Shown: positions 15,657 through 24,954 of the stretch, one piece after another | Position numbering within the stretch: the first letter of the stretch is position 1 | Layout: every line of letters starts with the position of its first letter | From: Leptolyngbya sp. FACHB-36 | GTDB taxonomy: Bacteria > Cyanobacteriota > Cyanobacteriia > Leptolyngbyales > Leptolyngbyaceae | Direction: 5' to 3' | DNA length: 33,028 nt | Assembly: GCF_014695955.1 (NCBI RefSeq) | Contig: NZ_JACJPG010000591.1 | Coordinates: 1-33,028, forward strand | Notes under the pieces: generated by a model | Databases searched by the model: none | Told to the model about the DNA's origin: nothing | What the model saw: only the letters and a program-made list of their open reading frames with translations | Translations under genes and position numbers: made by a program

Positions 15657-15816
15657 GGGAACTCCGGAAAAAACCGCTGAGACACTGGATTGTAGCGTTC
15701 AATACTGCTAATCATTGCAGGCTAACCCAGGAGTTTTAAGGTTCTGTTTCGTCAGCGGCTGAATCGGGTACACGACGCTGATACACTGGGGTTTGGTCTA
15801 TAGTCTTGGAATTACG

Positions 15817-16008
15817 ATGGAAGTCGGTCAGAAAGTTCGCGTGCGTCGATTGCGCGATCGCGTCTCAGCGGTCATCATTAAAAAACTCGGTCAAGTGGGC
15901 ACAATCCGCGACTTTAGAATGACCGATGGCAGCGGAGTTGGCGTCCTAATTCAGTTTGAGGATCAGTCCGCCACCTGGTTTTTTGAGGACGAAGTGGAGT
16001 CAGTGTAG
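15817..16008 (+). CDS. DUF2862 family protein, 63 aa
   Basis: This small soluble beta-rich protein follows the DUF2862 pattern found in cyanobacteria and plastid-bearing algae. It begins VGQKVRVRRLRDRVS, continues GTIRDFRMTDGSGVG, and closes with VLIQFEDQSATWFFEDEVE. It probably has an SH3-like barrel fold. Function is not established. ATG 15817 is chosen because the conserved part starts right there; the upstream in-frame ATG at 15793 would add eight poorly conserved residues. It precedes the Get3-like ATPase and chlG on the same strand. Confidence 0.8.
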   Translation: MEVGQKVRVRRLRDRVSAVIIKKLGQVGTIRDFRMTDGSGVGVLIQFEDQSATWFFEDEVESV

Positions 16009-16206
16009 GCGTTCAAGGGCTAGGTTTATGGTGATTTGGTCACTCAGCGGTTAGCATTCCTGCAACTAAACCACAATCAGTTGGTTAACGACTAAAACGA
16101 GATCGCTACCATAGGAGACAGTGATCCATCGCTGAGCGTATTGCGTCAGTCAGGAGCTTTGCGAATCACTGACTTGTTGCACCGTTTGGCTTGGGACGCT
16201 AAAAAT

Positions 16207-17304
16207 ATGGCTTTAATTTTGACGTTTTTAGGAAAAGGCGGCGTTGGGCGATCGACGATTGCGCTCGCCGCCGCGAAGCGATTTGCACGTCAGGGCAAGC
16301 GGGTTTTGTTTGCAGGACAGGATGCTGGACCCGCGTTGGGGCTGCTGTTGGGGATAACCCCCAGCGCTGATCCGCAGGAGCTTGAACCCAATCTACAGGT
16401 GGTGCAGTTCCAGACGACGACACTGCTGGAGCGCAGTTGGGAAGATGTCAAAAAGCTAGAGGCGCAGTACCTCCGCACGCCGTTCTTTAAAGATGTGTAT
16501 GGGCAGGAACTCGGTGTGCTACCGGGAATGGACAGTGCTCTGGCGCTGAATGCCATTCGGGAGTACGACAGCAGCGGCAGCTACGATGTCATCGTGTATG
16601 ACGGATCAGGTGACCAGACAACACTGCGAATGCTGGGAATGCCAGAAATCGCTAGTTGGTACGTGCGCCGATTCCGCAACGTGTTCGCTGACTCTGACTT
16701 GGGCAAAACGGTGTCGCCGTTTATCCAGCCGATCGCGGCTGCCGTGCTAAACGTTAACTGGTCGGGCGATATGTTCAATCAGCCCGTGGCGCAGCAAGCG
16801 AACAATCTGCTAGAACAGGGACGCGCCGCGATCGCCGACCCCAACCGCATCGCTGCCTATTTGGTAACGACGAGCGATGAAGCCGAGATTGCCACAGCAA
16901 AATACCTGTGGGGTAGTGCGCAGCAAGTCGGTTTAACCGTGGGCGGCGTGATTCTCAACCGTGCCAGCGGCAGCGACAATCTCTCTGAGGCATTTGCGCC
17001 ACTGACGGTTCACGCGGTACCAACGCAAGCCGTCAACGACTGGCAACCGCTGATCGACGCGCTACCTGATTTTGATCAGGCGACGCAGGTTCCTCGCCCG
17101 ATCGCGGTTAACGTGGCAGAGCGCAAAGTTAGCTTGTTCCTGCCGGGCTTTGACAAAAAGCAGGTGAAGCTGACCCAATCTGGACCTGAAATTACGATCG
17201 AGGCAGGCGACCAGCGCCGCAATGTGTTTCTACCCGATGAGCTTCGCGGACGCGCCGTGACGGGTGCTAAGTTCCAAGACAATTTTTTGATCATCTCGTT
17301 CTAA
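16207..17304 (+). CDS. Get3/ArsA-like ATPase with C-terminal HSP20-like domain
   Basis: The 365-residue protein has a deviant Walker A motif GKGGVGRST (residues 9-17). It keeps the signature Lys10 of the Get3/ArsA/MinD class, but Arg15 stands where the P-loop Lys normally is. A switch I-like GQDAGPALG follows (37-45), and VIVYDGSGDQTTLRML replaces the Get3 switch II form D-T-A-P-T-G-H-T-L-R. No CxxC zinc motif is seen. Residues about 275-365 form an ArsA-type HSP20-like beta-sandwich. ATG 16207 is preferred over the far upstream TTG 16141. Get3 proteins deliver tail-anchored membrane proteins. The gene ends 14 bp before chlG and is probably in its operon. Confidence 0.82.
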   Translation: MALILTFLGKGGVGRSTIALAAAKRFARQGKRVLFAGQDAGPALGLLLGITPSADPQELEPNLQVVQFQTTTLLERSWEDVKKLEAQYLRTPFFKDVYGQELGVLPGMDSALALNAIREYDSSGSYDVIVYDGSGDQTTLRMLGMPEIASWYVRRFRNVFADSDLGKTVSPFIQPIAAAVLNVNWSGDMFNQPVAQQANNLLEQGRAAIADPNRIAAYLVTTSDEAEIATAKYLWGSAQQVGLTVGGVILNRASGSDNLSEAFAPLTVHAVPTQAVNDWQPLIDALPDFDQATQVPRPIAVNVAERKVSLFLPGFDKKQVKLTQSGPEITIEAGDQRRNVFLPDELRGRAVTGAKFQDNFLIISF

Positions 17305-17318
17305 CTTGGTGAACTGCG

Positions 17319-18350
17319 ATGCCTGACCTGAATTCTTCTCCAGCCGAACCGATCGTAGAAGCCGGGGCAGACGAACCCTCCGACATCGACGCATCAACCA
17401 CTCAAGGATCGGCTGTCCGGCAAATCTTAGGGATGCGCGGTGCGAAAGCAGGCGACACCTCGATTTGGAAAATCCGGCTGCAATTGATGAAGCCGATTAC
17501 CTGGATTCCGCTGATGTGGGGCGTGATCTGCGGGGCAGCGTCCTCTGGCAACTACACTTGGACGCTAGAAAACGGCTTGATTTCTGCCGCCTGTATGCTG
17601 CTGGCGGGTCCGCTGCTGGCAGGTTATACCCAGACCGTCAATGAGCTTTACGATCGCGACATCGACGCCATCAACGAACCTTACCGTCCGATTCCCTCTG
17701 GCGCGATTTCGCTGCCTCAAGTGGTGACACAGGTGTGGGTGCTGCTGATTGCGGGCATTGGGCTAGCGTTCACGTTGGATCGCTGGGCAGGACACGAGTT
17801 CCCCACCATTACTGTCATGGCGATCGGCGGCTCCTTTCTTGCCTATATCTACTCGGCTCCACCATTAAAACTGAAGCGGAACGGCTGGTTGGGCGGCTAT
17901 GCCTTAGGGGCTAGCTACATCGCTATTCCCTGGTGGACGGGACATGCCCTGTTTGGTGATTTGAACTGGACGATCGTCTTGCTAACGCTGTTCTACAGCT
18001 TGGCAGGCTTGGGAATTGCTGTGGTCAACGACTTCAAGAGCGTTCAGGGCGATCAGCAACTGGGTCTAAAATCGCTGCCGGTCATGTTCGGAGTCATGAC
18101 TGCCGCTTGGCTTTGTGTGTTGATGATCGATATCTTTCAAGCAGGCGTGGCGGCTTATTTGATTCGGATTCATGAGAATCGGTACGCGGCGATTCTGCTG
18201 CTGCTGATCATTCCGCAGATTACCTTTCAGGATATGTATTTCCTCCGCAATCCTCTAGAGAACGACGTGAAATACCAAGCCAGTGCCCAACCCTTTCTGG
18301 TACTTGGCATGTTAGTAACGGCATTGGCGCTGGGACAGGCAGGTGTTTAA
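17319..18350 (+). CDS. chlG: Chlorophyll synthase (chlorophyllide a prenyltransferase)
   Basis: The protein has 343 residues, of UbiA prenyltransferase type, with about eight or nine membrane helices from residue 60 on. The Asp-rich prenyl-diphosphate motif is NELYDRDIDAINEPYRPIPS (108-127); the second polar motif is VNDFKSVQGDQQLG. This precise form is specific for ChlG. It attaches the geranylgeranyl or phytyl tail to chlorophyllide in the thylakoid membrane, the last step of chlorophyll synthesis. The first 50 residues are polar and variable. The start is ATG 17319 with weak ribosome site GGTGA. It lies 14 bp after the Get3-like gene. Confidence 0.95.
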   Translation: MPDLNSSPAEPIVEAGADEPSDIDASTTQGSAVRQILGMRGAKAGDTSIWKIRLQLMKPITWIPLMWGVICGAASSGNYTWTLENGLISAACMLLAGPLLAGYTQTVNELYDRDIDAINEPYRPIPSGAISLPQVVTQVWVLLIAGIGLAFTLDRWAGHEFPTITVMAIGGSFLAYIYSAPPLKLKRNGWLGGYALGASYIAIPWWTGHALFGDLNWTIVLLTLFYSLAGLGIAVVNDFKSVQGDQQLGLKSLPVMFGVMTAAWLCVLMIDIFQAGVAAYLIRIHENRYAAILLLLIIPQITFQDMYFLRNPLENDVKYQASAQPFLVLGMLVTALALGQAGV

Positions 18351-18600
18351 TCACTAATTCAGTTAAATAAGCTACACACTTCCAGGCAACGGTTGTGCCA
18401 CTGTGACGGAGGAATTGATGCGATACGGTTGAACTTTAGGGGATTCGGAGTTTAACGTGGTCGTGTGATTTCGATCTGGATCGATAAGGGCTTCTGCTAA
18501 CAAATTGGACACGGTAGGATTTCAGGTGCTCTGGGACAAGCATCTAACCTAAATCCCGTACAATAAGGACCAATAATTGCTGGGTGGTGGTGAGGCGCAG

Positions 18601-20940
18601 GTGGAAAACTTTCTTTCAAAGCTAAAAAACATCTCAACTCGATTTAATGGTTCAGGCTCACTACCATCCGATACTCTGCGAAACGAAATTTCGTCTCGTC
18701 ATTTATCTGAATCTGAGTCGCAAGTTCCGGCGCGATCGCGCAATCAACGGCGTTCCGGCAAGCTAAAGCAAGTCCTCACGCCTCTGCGTCAACTGCTGCC
18801 GCGGACACCGCTGTATCGCAACCGTCGCTTCTGGCTGCTGCTGCTGCTGGGAGGTGGGGGAGGTGTGCTGGCATGGGGCTATTGGACGATCGAGCGCAGC
18901 CTGCCCAACACCGCAGATATTTCTAGCTTTGTTCGCGATCGCACCCTTACCATTCGGGCAGCCGATGGCTCCGTGCTTCAGCAGCTAGGACCCGCGACTC
19001 GCGACAAGTTGACCTATGCAAAACTTCCCGCTCGCGTCGTCAAAGCCTTTGTTGCCGCTGAAGATCGGCGGTTTTACCAACATAACGGCGTAGATTACCA
19101 ATCGATCGTTCGAGCGCTTGCCTCAAACCTGGTCGCACGAGACGTGGTAGAAGGTGCCAGCACAATCACGCAGCAGCTCGCGCGGGTTGTCTACCTAAAC
19201 CAAGAGCGCAGCATGTGGCGCAAACTGCAAGAAGCGTTTCTGGCTCAGAAAATTGAGCGAGAACTGAGCAAGCCGCAGATTTTAGAGAAGTACCTGAACC
19301 TGGTGTACCTAGGGTCAGGTGCTTATGGCGTTGCGGATGCTGCCTGGGTCTATTTTGGTAAAACAGTTGATCAACTGACCCTTGCCGAAACCGCGATGAT
19401 CGCAGGCTTACCTCCTGCACCAAGCGAGTACTCACCGATCGTCAACCGCAAATCTGCCGAGGAGCGTCGCGGCATCGTGCTGGACCGCATGGTCGAGCAA
19501 GGCTATATCTCTTCGGCTGAAGCAGAGGCAGCGCGTGCGCAGCCAATCACGCTGAATCCAAAGGTGCCCAAGAAGCTCTACAGCGATACGCCATACTTCA
19601 CCAGCTTTGTGCAGCAGGAGTTGCCCAAATATGTCTCGAAAGAGCAACTTGAGATTGGAGGATTGACGGTAGAAACCACGCTGCATCCTCAGTGGCAGAA
19701 GGCAGCCGATCGAGTTGTCAGAAATGCGGTGCAGAATGCAGGACCCAGCGAAGGGTTTGGACAGGCAGCATTAGTCGCAATTAACCCGCGCAATGGCGAG
19801 ATCCGCGCAATGGTCGGGGGCACGGACTTTGCTAAGAGCCAGTTCAATCGGGTTGTACAGGCTCAGCGACAGCCAGGATCGTCGTTTAAAACCATCCTGT
19901 ATACGACGGCGATCGCCACGGGCATGTCGCCTTGGGATAGCTACCAGGACGCCCCGCTGCGGGTAGACGGATACGAGCCACAGAACTACAGCCGTAAGTA
20001 CAACGGTTGGATGTCGCTGCGGGATGCGCTGACCAGCTCAATTAACATTATTTCCGTGCGGCTGATTCTGGATGTCGGCTTTGATCCAGTGATCAACATG
20101 GCGAAAGGCATGGGGATTAAGTCGAAGCTGATGCCGACCTACTCGCTGGCGCTGGGGGCGTCAGAGGTGAACCTGTTAGAGCTAACCGGCGCCTATGGAA
20201 CCCTAGCGGCTCAAGGAGAACACGTAGAATCGCATGCGATTCGCCGGATTGTCGATCGCAAGGGGCAAGTGCTTTACGACGGTGACATCAAACGCAAGCG
20301 CGTAGTCGATAAAGTCAGTGCCGCCATCATGACGTGGATGATGCAGAACGTTGTCAACAGCGGCACCGGGCGTGCCGCTCAGCTTGGTCGTCCAGTAGCA
20401 GGTAAAACGGGCACCTCTGAGAAAGCGCGCGACCTTTGGTTTGTTGGCTTTATTCCACAAGTGGTCACGGGCGTCTGGCTCGGCAATGATGACAACAGTC
20501 CGACCTATAGCTACAGCAGTACGGCAGCAACCGTCTGGCATGATTTTATGAAGGTCGTTGTTCAAAAGCTGCCTGTTGAGCAATTCCCCGACGTTCCCAA
20601 ACTAGAGGGACGCAAGGGCAGCATTAAAGCCAAGAAGATCAACAATGCCCGCATCGGCGTTGGGCGCGGACCTGAACCAGAGTCCGAGGGGTATTCTGGT
20701 GGCTCAGAACGCTCTTGGGAGCGCGGCTATGATGAGCCTGCACCCGCTGCACCATCCGAGGACTACTCGCCCAGAGAAGAGGAACCCCCGGTAGAGGCTG
20801 AGGCGGCTCCAGAACCGGCTCCTGCCGATCCAGAACCGGCTCCTGCCGATCCAGAACCCGTAGCTCCGCCTCCTGAGAATACGGCTCCTGCTCCGGAACC
20901 TGCTGCAGAGCCTGCACCAGCAGCGCCTGCAGGCAACTAG
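18601..20940 (+). CDS. Class A penicillin-binding protein (PBP1A-type)
   Basis: The protein has 779 residues from GTG 18601, chosen for the GAGG 6 nt upstream; a TTG at 18577 also has an AAGGA. The layout is a cytoplasmic tail (1-70), a membrane helix (about 75-97) and a GT51 transglycosylase domain with catalytic Glu154 (AAEDRRFYQHNGVD) and GASTITQQLAR. The transpeptidase domain has Ser427 in SSFK, SIN (480-482) and KTGTS (602-606). It polymerises and cross-links peptidoglycan. The C-terminal 100 residues are a Pro/Ala/Glu-rich tail containing a perfect 21-bp tandem repeat. Its start is 226-250 bp after chlG, so it is probably transcribed separately. Confidence 0.92.
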   Translation: MENFLSKLKNISTRFNGSGSLPSDTLRNEISSRHLSESESQVPARSRNQRRSGKLKQVLTPLRQLLPRTPLYRNRRFWLLLLLGGGGGVLAWGYWTIERSLPNTADISSFVRDRTLTIRAADGSVLQQLGPATRDKLTYAKLPARVVKAFVAAEDRRFYQHNGVDYQSIVRALASNLVARDVVEGASTITQQLARVVYLNQERSMWRKLQEAFLAQKIERELSKPQILEKYLNLVYLGSGAYGVADAAWVYFGKTVDQLTLAETAMIAGLPPAPSEYSPIVNRKSAEERRGIVLDRMVEQGYISSAEAEAARAQPITLNPKVPKKLYSDTPYFTSFVQQELPKYVSKEQLEIGGLTVETTLHPQWQKAADRVVRNAVQNAGPSEGFGQAALVAINPRNGEIRAMVGGTDFAKSQFNRVVQAQRQPGSSFKTILYTTAIATGMSPWDSYQDAPLRVDGYEPQNYSRKYNGWMSLRDALTSSINIISVRLILDVGFDPVINMAKGMGIKSKLMPTYSLALGASEVNLLELTGAYGTLAAQGEHVESHAIRRIVDRKGQVLYDGDIKRKRVVDKVSAAIMTWMMQNVVNSGTGRAAQLGRPVAGKTGTSEKARDLWFVGFIPQVVTGVWLGNDDNSPTYSYSSTAATVWHDFMKVVVQKLPVEQFPDVPKLEGRKGSIKAKKINNARIGVGRGPEPESEGYSGGSERSWERGYDEPAPAAPSEDYSPREEEPPVEAEAAPEPAPADPEPAPADPEPVAPPPENTAPAPEPAAEPAPAAPAGN
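20809..20850 (+). repeat. Perfect 21-bp tandem duplication in the PBP tail
   Basis: Copies at 20809-20829 and 20830-20850 are identical, with a partial third copy beginning at 20851. They encode the seven-residue unit PEPAPAD twice and keep frame. The unit is prone to slippage, so its copy number may vary between strains. Confidence 0.85.
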
Positions 20941-21082
20941 TGGTCTATCAAACTACATTGGACAAGTATTTAAGAGCTAGGAAGTTGATTAGGGTTAAAT
21001 TTGAGGGTCTTGGACCCATCAAAATTCTTCCGGTAGAACATTAGCAGGGCGTCTGAGACGATCGACACCCCAGGGATCTTGT

Positions 21083-21103
21083 TCATGGGGATCAAACCCA
21101 TGA
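21083..21103 (+). repeat. Hairpin upstream of the Psb35-like gene
   Basis: TCATGGG (21083-21089) and CCCATGA (21097-21103) form a 7-bp stem with a 7-nt loop, and outer bases (GATCT with AGATG-type) may extend it. It lies 66 bp before the next ATG, so it could be in the leader of that mRNA or be the end of the preceding transcript. Confidence 0.4.
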
Positions 21104-21169
21104 GAGATGTCCTGCTATGCTCAGTCTTGTACTCTAGCCCTAGGATTGACATCGAAAGGAGTTTAATCA

Positions 21170-21379
21170 ATGAATCTATTAATGGAACTGGATGTATCCA
21201 CTAACACTGGAATGCACTTTCCTGTATCGTTTACGCTTGTTTATGTTGTTGGTTTTATTGCAGCTGTTACGTTTGGATCGATCGCTTGGTACAACTCTAA
21301 GCGCCCAGTCGGTTGGGAAAACAAAGAGCGTCCCGACGTTGTGCCAGAAGTGAAAAAAGAGGAAAATCCTGGTCTGTAA
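21170..21379 (+). CDS. Single-TM photosystem II protein, probable Psb35 (Ssl2148-like)
   Basis: This 69-residue protein has one membrane helix (about 19-41, FTLVYVVGFIAAVTFGSIAW). The helix is followed by the conserved stromal motif YNSKRPVGWENKERPDVVPE and a Lys/Glu-rich tail. This matches my recollection of the cyanobacterial Psb35 family, whose Synechocystis member binds the CP47 assembly module of photosystem II. I could not check it by alignment, so the name is tentative while the small thylakoid protein assignment is firmer. A strong ribosome site AAAGGAG (21155-21161) sits 8 nt before the ATG. It faces the TerB-like gene with a 3-bp gap. Confidence 0.7.
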   Translation: MNLLMELDVSTNTGMHFPVSFTLVYVVGFIAAVTFGSIAWYNSKRPVGWENKERPDVVPEVKKEENPGL

Positions 21380-21382
21380 CTG

Positions 21383-21799
21383 CTAAGCGTTTAACGTAGA
21401 GACCCAGCGTTGGTAGACGGTGCGAATTGCTTTCAGCACAGGGGGCAAGCTAGCTTCCGTCGAACCCGTCGCTGGGTCAAGGTTTTGTAGATCTGTTAAC
21501 AGGCGGGCTTCCTCAGTTGTGATTGTGCCATCGCTGTAAATCAATCCGCTGATTGCTTCTACAAGCTGCTGATAATGCTCTAAGCTCGGAGCTTCGCCTA
21601 AATAATTTTGAACCCAGCCATAGCACTCCTCGGGCTTGATGGCTCTTAGCTCATGCAGTAGCGGATAGATATCTGGCTCATCTGCGACCTTGTGCTGCGC
21701 TGCCAGACGTTGCAGATAGTCCCGCTCCTCTGGTTGAACTTTGCCGTCGATCCAGGCAGCCCCTATCAAGATCTTAATCAGCAATTTAGTGTTTGACAT
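21383..21799 (-). CDS. TerB-like protein
   Basis: This 138-residue soluble helical protein has the TerB pattern of two acidic metal-binding-like loops. The first is AAWIDGKVQPEERDYLQRLA near the N-terminus, the second YSDGTITTEEARLLTDL at about 88-104. TerB-domain proteins were named for tellurite resistance, but stand-alone members in cyanobacteria have no proven role, so resistance should not be assumed. It lies between the convergent Psb35-like gene and rsmB, which is on the same strand 76 bp upstream. The start ATG at 21799 begins right before the conserved part. Confidence 0.78.
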   Translation of the reverse strand: MSNTKLLIKILIGAAWIDGKVQPEERDYLQRLAAQHKVADEPDIYPLLHELRAIKPEECYGWVQNYLGEAPSLEHYQQLVEAISGLIYSDGTITTEEARLLTDLQNLDPATGSTEASLPPVLKAIRTVYQRWVSTLNA

Positions 21800-21875
21800 C
21801 GCTAGAGGTGCGGGGTGAAAGAGTACAAGCGTCTTGCAAATCTAAGACAGAGATTATCAGCTTTATTGTACTGAG

Positions 21876-23243
21876 CTACGCTGCTTCCTCCTCACTTTCT
21901 TCACTCCGCCGCAGCCGCACCATAAAAAATCCATCCATGTCGTGTCGATGCGACCACACCTTCACCCAGCCTTCCGAAGTGACAAATGCGGCAGGCGGCG
22001 ATCGCGGATTGGGCGGTTCGATTTGCCAAGTCGGGTGACGAGCCAGAAACGCCTCAATCTGTTGCTCATTCTCGGCGGGATGCAGCGTGCAGGTAGAATA
22101 CACCAGCGCACCGTCAGGTTTCACCCACGTTGCAGCATTATCTAAAAGTGCTTTCTGAAGGTCGCAGAGTTCCTGTACAGAGTTTGGCGTTTGTCGCCAA
22201 CGGGCATCCGCATGACGATGCAGCGTTCCCAATCCAGAGCAGGGTACATCTAGCAGCACGCGATCGCCCAATCCGACAAACTGCGGTAAGTCCTGACTAT
22301 CGCCCACGCAAGGCTTGATCGACTGCAACCCCAGCCGCTCCACGTTCTGTTGAAGTCGCTTTAGACGAGATGCCGCCCGATCGCACGCCCAGACCGTGCC
22401 GCGATCGTGCATTCGCTCTGCCAAATGCAGCGTTTTTCCGCCCGGAGCTGCGCAGGCATCGATGACAACGCTTCCCGGCGGCGGGTCCACCAGATAGCTA
22501 ACCAGTTGAGCGCTGCTGTCCTGCACCATCCACCAGCCGTCTTCGTAGCCGGGTAGTGCCTGAAGCGCCCCGACAGGACCGGACAGCCGCAGTGCGTCGG
22601 GTAAATGCGGCACACGGTGCACCTCGATGCCTGCCGCTTGGAAAGCAGATTCCACTGTCTCCACCGTCGATCGCAGCGCGTTCACCCGCAAGTCAATGTG
22701 CGGTGGGTGATTCATCCACTCGCCTAGCCGCTCTGTTTCGTCTAATCCCAGCTGCTCCAGCCAAACCTGAACAATCCAATCTGGGTAGCTGTGCTGCACG
22801 CCTAGCTGCTCTACCGGATTTGCCACAGATGGCAACAGATGTTCCCATCCGCCTTCTGCTTCAACTCGCCGCACAACCTGCCGCAATAGCCCATTTACAA
22901 AGCCTGATAAACCAGGGAATCCAGCCTGCTTCGCTAGATCAACAGTGGTGTTGACAGCTGCGGAGACTGGAATTTGCTGTAGAAAAATTAGTTGGTACAG
23001 CCCCACCTGTAGAATCAGGCGGAGATCGGGCGGTTGCGCTTTGCGCTGGGCAAACTGGTCGATTAGGGCATCGAGGGTGCGCTGCCGTCGAATACAGCCG
23101 TAGACGAGTTCGGTGAGCAAGCCTCGATCGCTCGGCTTTAAATCTGCTTGCTGGAGCGCTTTGTCCAGAGCAACATCAGCAAAGGCGCCTTTTTGTACAG
23201 ACCGCAGCACCCAAAACGCAAGTTGTCGAGACGATTGAGCCAC
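21876..23243 (-). CDS. rsmB: 16S rRNA (cytosine-967 C5) methyltransferase RsmB
   Basis: The protein has 455 residues. The N-terminal NusB-like RNA-binding domain spans about 1-140. The methyltransferase domain has the SAM motif VIDACAAPGGKTLHLAERM (260-278). The catalytic cysteines are Cys335 (DVPCSGLG) and Cys385 (VYSTCTLHPAENE), where one attacks C6 of the base and the other releases product. Length and layout are normal for RsmB/Sun. The start is GTG 23243; the MAQSSRQLAFWVLRSV opening is typical, so this start is likely right. It lies upstream of the TerB-like gene. Confidence 0.92.
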   Translation of the reverse strand: MAQSSRQLAFWVLRSVQKGAFADVALDKALQQADLKPSDRGLLTELVYGCIRRQRTLDALIDQFAQRKAQPPDLRLILQVGLYQLIFLQQIPVSAAVNTTVDLAKQAGFPGLSGFVNGLLRQVVRRVEAEGGWEHLLPSVANPVEQLGVQHSYPDWIVQVWLEQLGLDETERLGEWMNHPPHIDLRVNALRSTVETVESAFQAAGIEVHRVPHLPDALRLSGPVGALQALPGYEDGWWMVQDSSAQLVSYLVDPPPGSVVIDACAAPGGKTLHLAERMHDRGTVWACDRAASRLKRLQQNVERLGLQSIKPCVGDSQDLPQFVGLGDRVLLDVPCSGLGTLHRHADARWRQTPNSVQELCDLQKALLDNAATWVKPDGALVYSTCTLHPAENEQQIEAFLARHPTWQIEPPNPRSPPAAFVTSEGWVKVWSHRHDMDGFFMVRLRRSEESEEEAA

Positions 23244-23461
23244 AAAAAACCTAGTAACGATTTCTAATTACTTCTATCCTGGCTAATTTTTGCGGCACTT
23301 TGGAGAATTGTTGTTAACATGCAGCTCAGGTTTAGCAGAGTCTGAAAGACCGTGAATACTGCTAGAGGACTATATTTCTTGAATGGAAAAACGGTCTATA
23401 CTGCCTCCAAGCAGGGCTGCATATGATTTTGGGCATCGTTTTGTGTGGGTAGAGGAAGTCA

Positions 23462-24913
23462 GTGGTTCCAAATCAACGTCCGTCGTCGCGATCGCGCAAG
23501 CTACAACCCGTTAAGACGCCACCAGCGGCTTTAAAGAAACGCGCTAAGCACGGGAAGCTGCGCTGGCTTTGGTTCATATTCGGATTGGCAGGAATTGCGC
23601 TGGTGTCAGCGACAGCAGGGGGATTGCTGGCCGTTTCGCTGACCAGCACCCCGTTGATGCAGCGCAAACTAAGTCCGTCAGAGTCGTCTGTGTTTTCCAA
23701 GGGCGATCGCATCTCGACGAGCGGCAATTTGCAGCTGCCGGAGTTGACTCGTCCGGTGAACATTCTAATTTTGGGCGTCAAAGTTCTGACAACTGACTTG
23801 GCAGAACCGCCCGCAGGCATGGCTAATCTCAAGTACCATGCGCTCGTTAACTCATTTGATGGGCTAACCGACACGATGCTGCTGCTCCGGTTCAGTCCGC
23901 AAACCAAGAAGCTGTCGGTGCTGTCGATTCCTAGAGACACGCGCGCCTTAATTCCGGGCTACGGCGTTAAGAAAATTAATGAGGCGAACGTAGACGGCGG
24001 TCCGGCACTCGCGGCAAAAACAACGAGCGACCTTCTAGGTGGAATTGGCATTGATCGCTATGTCACCATCAACGTGCAGGGCGTGCAAGCGCTAATTGAT
24101 GCTCTTGGCGGTGTCAAGGTCTACGTGCCTAAGGACATGAAGTACCGCGATGAAAGTCAGCACCTCTACATCAACCTGAAAGCTGGACAGCGACACCTCA
24201 ACGGCGACCAGACGCTGCAACTGTTGCGCTTCCGCCACGACGAGTACGGGGATATTGGCCGCATTCAGCGGCAGCAAATGGTCATGCGATCGCTGATGGA
24301 GCAAACGCTGAATCCAGCCACGATCGCTCGCTTGCCTAAAATCCTTTCGGTGATTCAGTCCTATGTAGACACGAACCTCAGCGTTGAGGAGCTGGTGGCG
24401 CTGGTCGGATTCGCGTCGCAGTCAAGTCGATCGAATGTTCAAATGCTCACAGTGCCAGGGACCTTCAGCGAGCCAGGCGAGTACGATGCCAGCTACTGGT
24501 TGCCTAGTGCCGATCGCATCACCACCCTAATGGCGCAGCACTTCGACGTCGGCGCAGTGGTACCTGCTGATAACTCCTCTGGTGCTCTCCGGGTCGCAAT
24601 TCAGGACAGCACTCGCCAGGCGAATGCGGTGCAAACCCTTGTTAGCAAGCTTGGCACCGCAGGCTACGGTAACGTCGTAAACGCTCAACCCTACACAGAG
24701 CCACTGGCTGTCACTCGTATCATCGCTCAGCAGGGCAACGCTGAAAGCGCTGAAGCCGTTCGCCGCGTTCTTGGATTTGGCGAAGTTCGCGTCGAGAGTA
24801 CGGGCGAATTAGATTCGGACGTAACCATTCAACTCGGTCAAGACTGGTTAAGAAAGCACGCACGATCGCAGCAGTCTGCCAATCCGGCTAAGCCCTCAAG
24901 CATCGCCTACTAG
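23462..24913 (+). CDS. LytR-CpsA-Psr (LCP) family cell-wall ligase
   Basis: The protein has 483 residues, with a basic cytoplasmic N-terminus (1-34), one membrane helix (about 35-62) and an LCP domain at about 100-290. The LCP domain shows DTMLLLRFSPQTKKLSVLSIPRDTR, INEANVDGG and LLRFRHDEYGDIGRIQRQQ, with the conserved Arg and Asp residues that hold the polyprenyl pyrophosphate. A LytR_C domain follows (about 365-455). LCP enzymes move glycopolymers from a lipid carrier to the wall. GTG 23462 has AGAGGAAG just upstream. It is divergent from rsmB. Confidence 0.9.
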   Translation: MVPNQRPSSRSRKLQPVKTPPAALKKRAKHGKLRWLWFIFGLAGIALVSATAGGLLAVSLTSTPLMQRKLSPSESSVFSKGDRISTSGNLQLPELTRPVNILILGVKVLTTDLAEPPAGMANLKYHALVNSFDGLTDTMLLLRFSPQTKKLSVLSIPRDTRALIPGYGVKKINEANVDGGPALAAKTTSDLLGGIGIDRYVTINVQGVQALIDALGGVKVYVPKDMKYRDESQHLYINLKAGQRHLNGDQTLQLLRFRHDEYGDIGRIQRQQMVMRSLMEQTLNPATIARLPKILSVIQSYVDTNLSVEELVALVGFASQSSRSNVQMLTVPGTFSEPGEYDASYWLPSADRITTLMAQHFDVGAVVPADNSSGALRVAIQDSTRQANAVQTLVSKLGTAGYGNVVNAQPYTEPLAVTRIIAQQGNAESAEAVRRVLGFGEVRVESTGELDSDVTIQLGQDWLRKHARSQQSANPAKPSSIAY

Positions 24914-24917
24914 CTCA

Positions 24918-24954
24918 GGCTGAAAAGCGGGTTGTAGGAACGGGTGTTTCAGCC
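24918..24954 (+). terminator. Terminator-like hairpin after the LCP gene
   Basis: GGCTGAAA (24918-24925) pairs with TTTCAGCC (24947-24954) with a 21-nt loop, then a T-rich GTTGTTTGCTCTTTA stretch. A second smaller stem, AGGGTC/GACCCT (24994-24999/25013-25018), follows. The first begins 5 nt after the LCP stop. Confidence 0.6.

Noticed and set aside
23340-23400. TTGAAT and TATACT boxes upstream of the LCP gene
   Set aside because: The spacing is only 12 bp, too short for a sigma70-type promoter.
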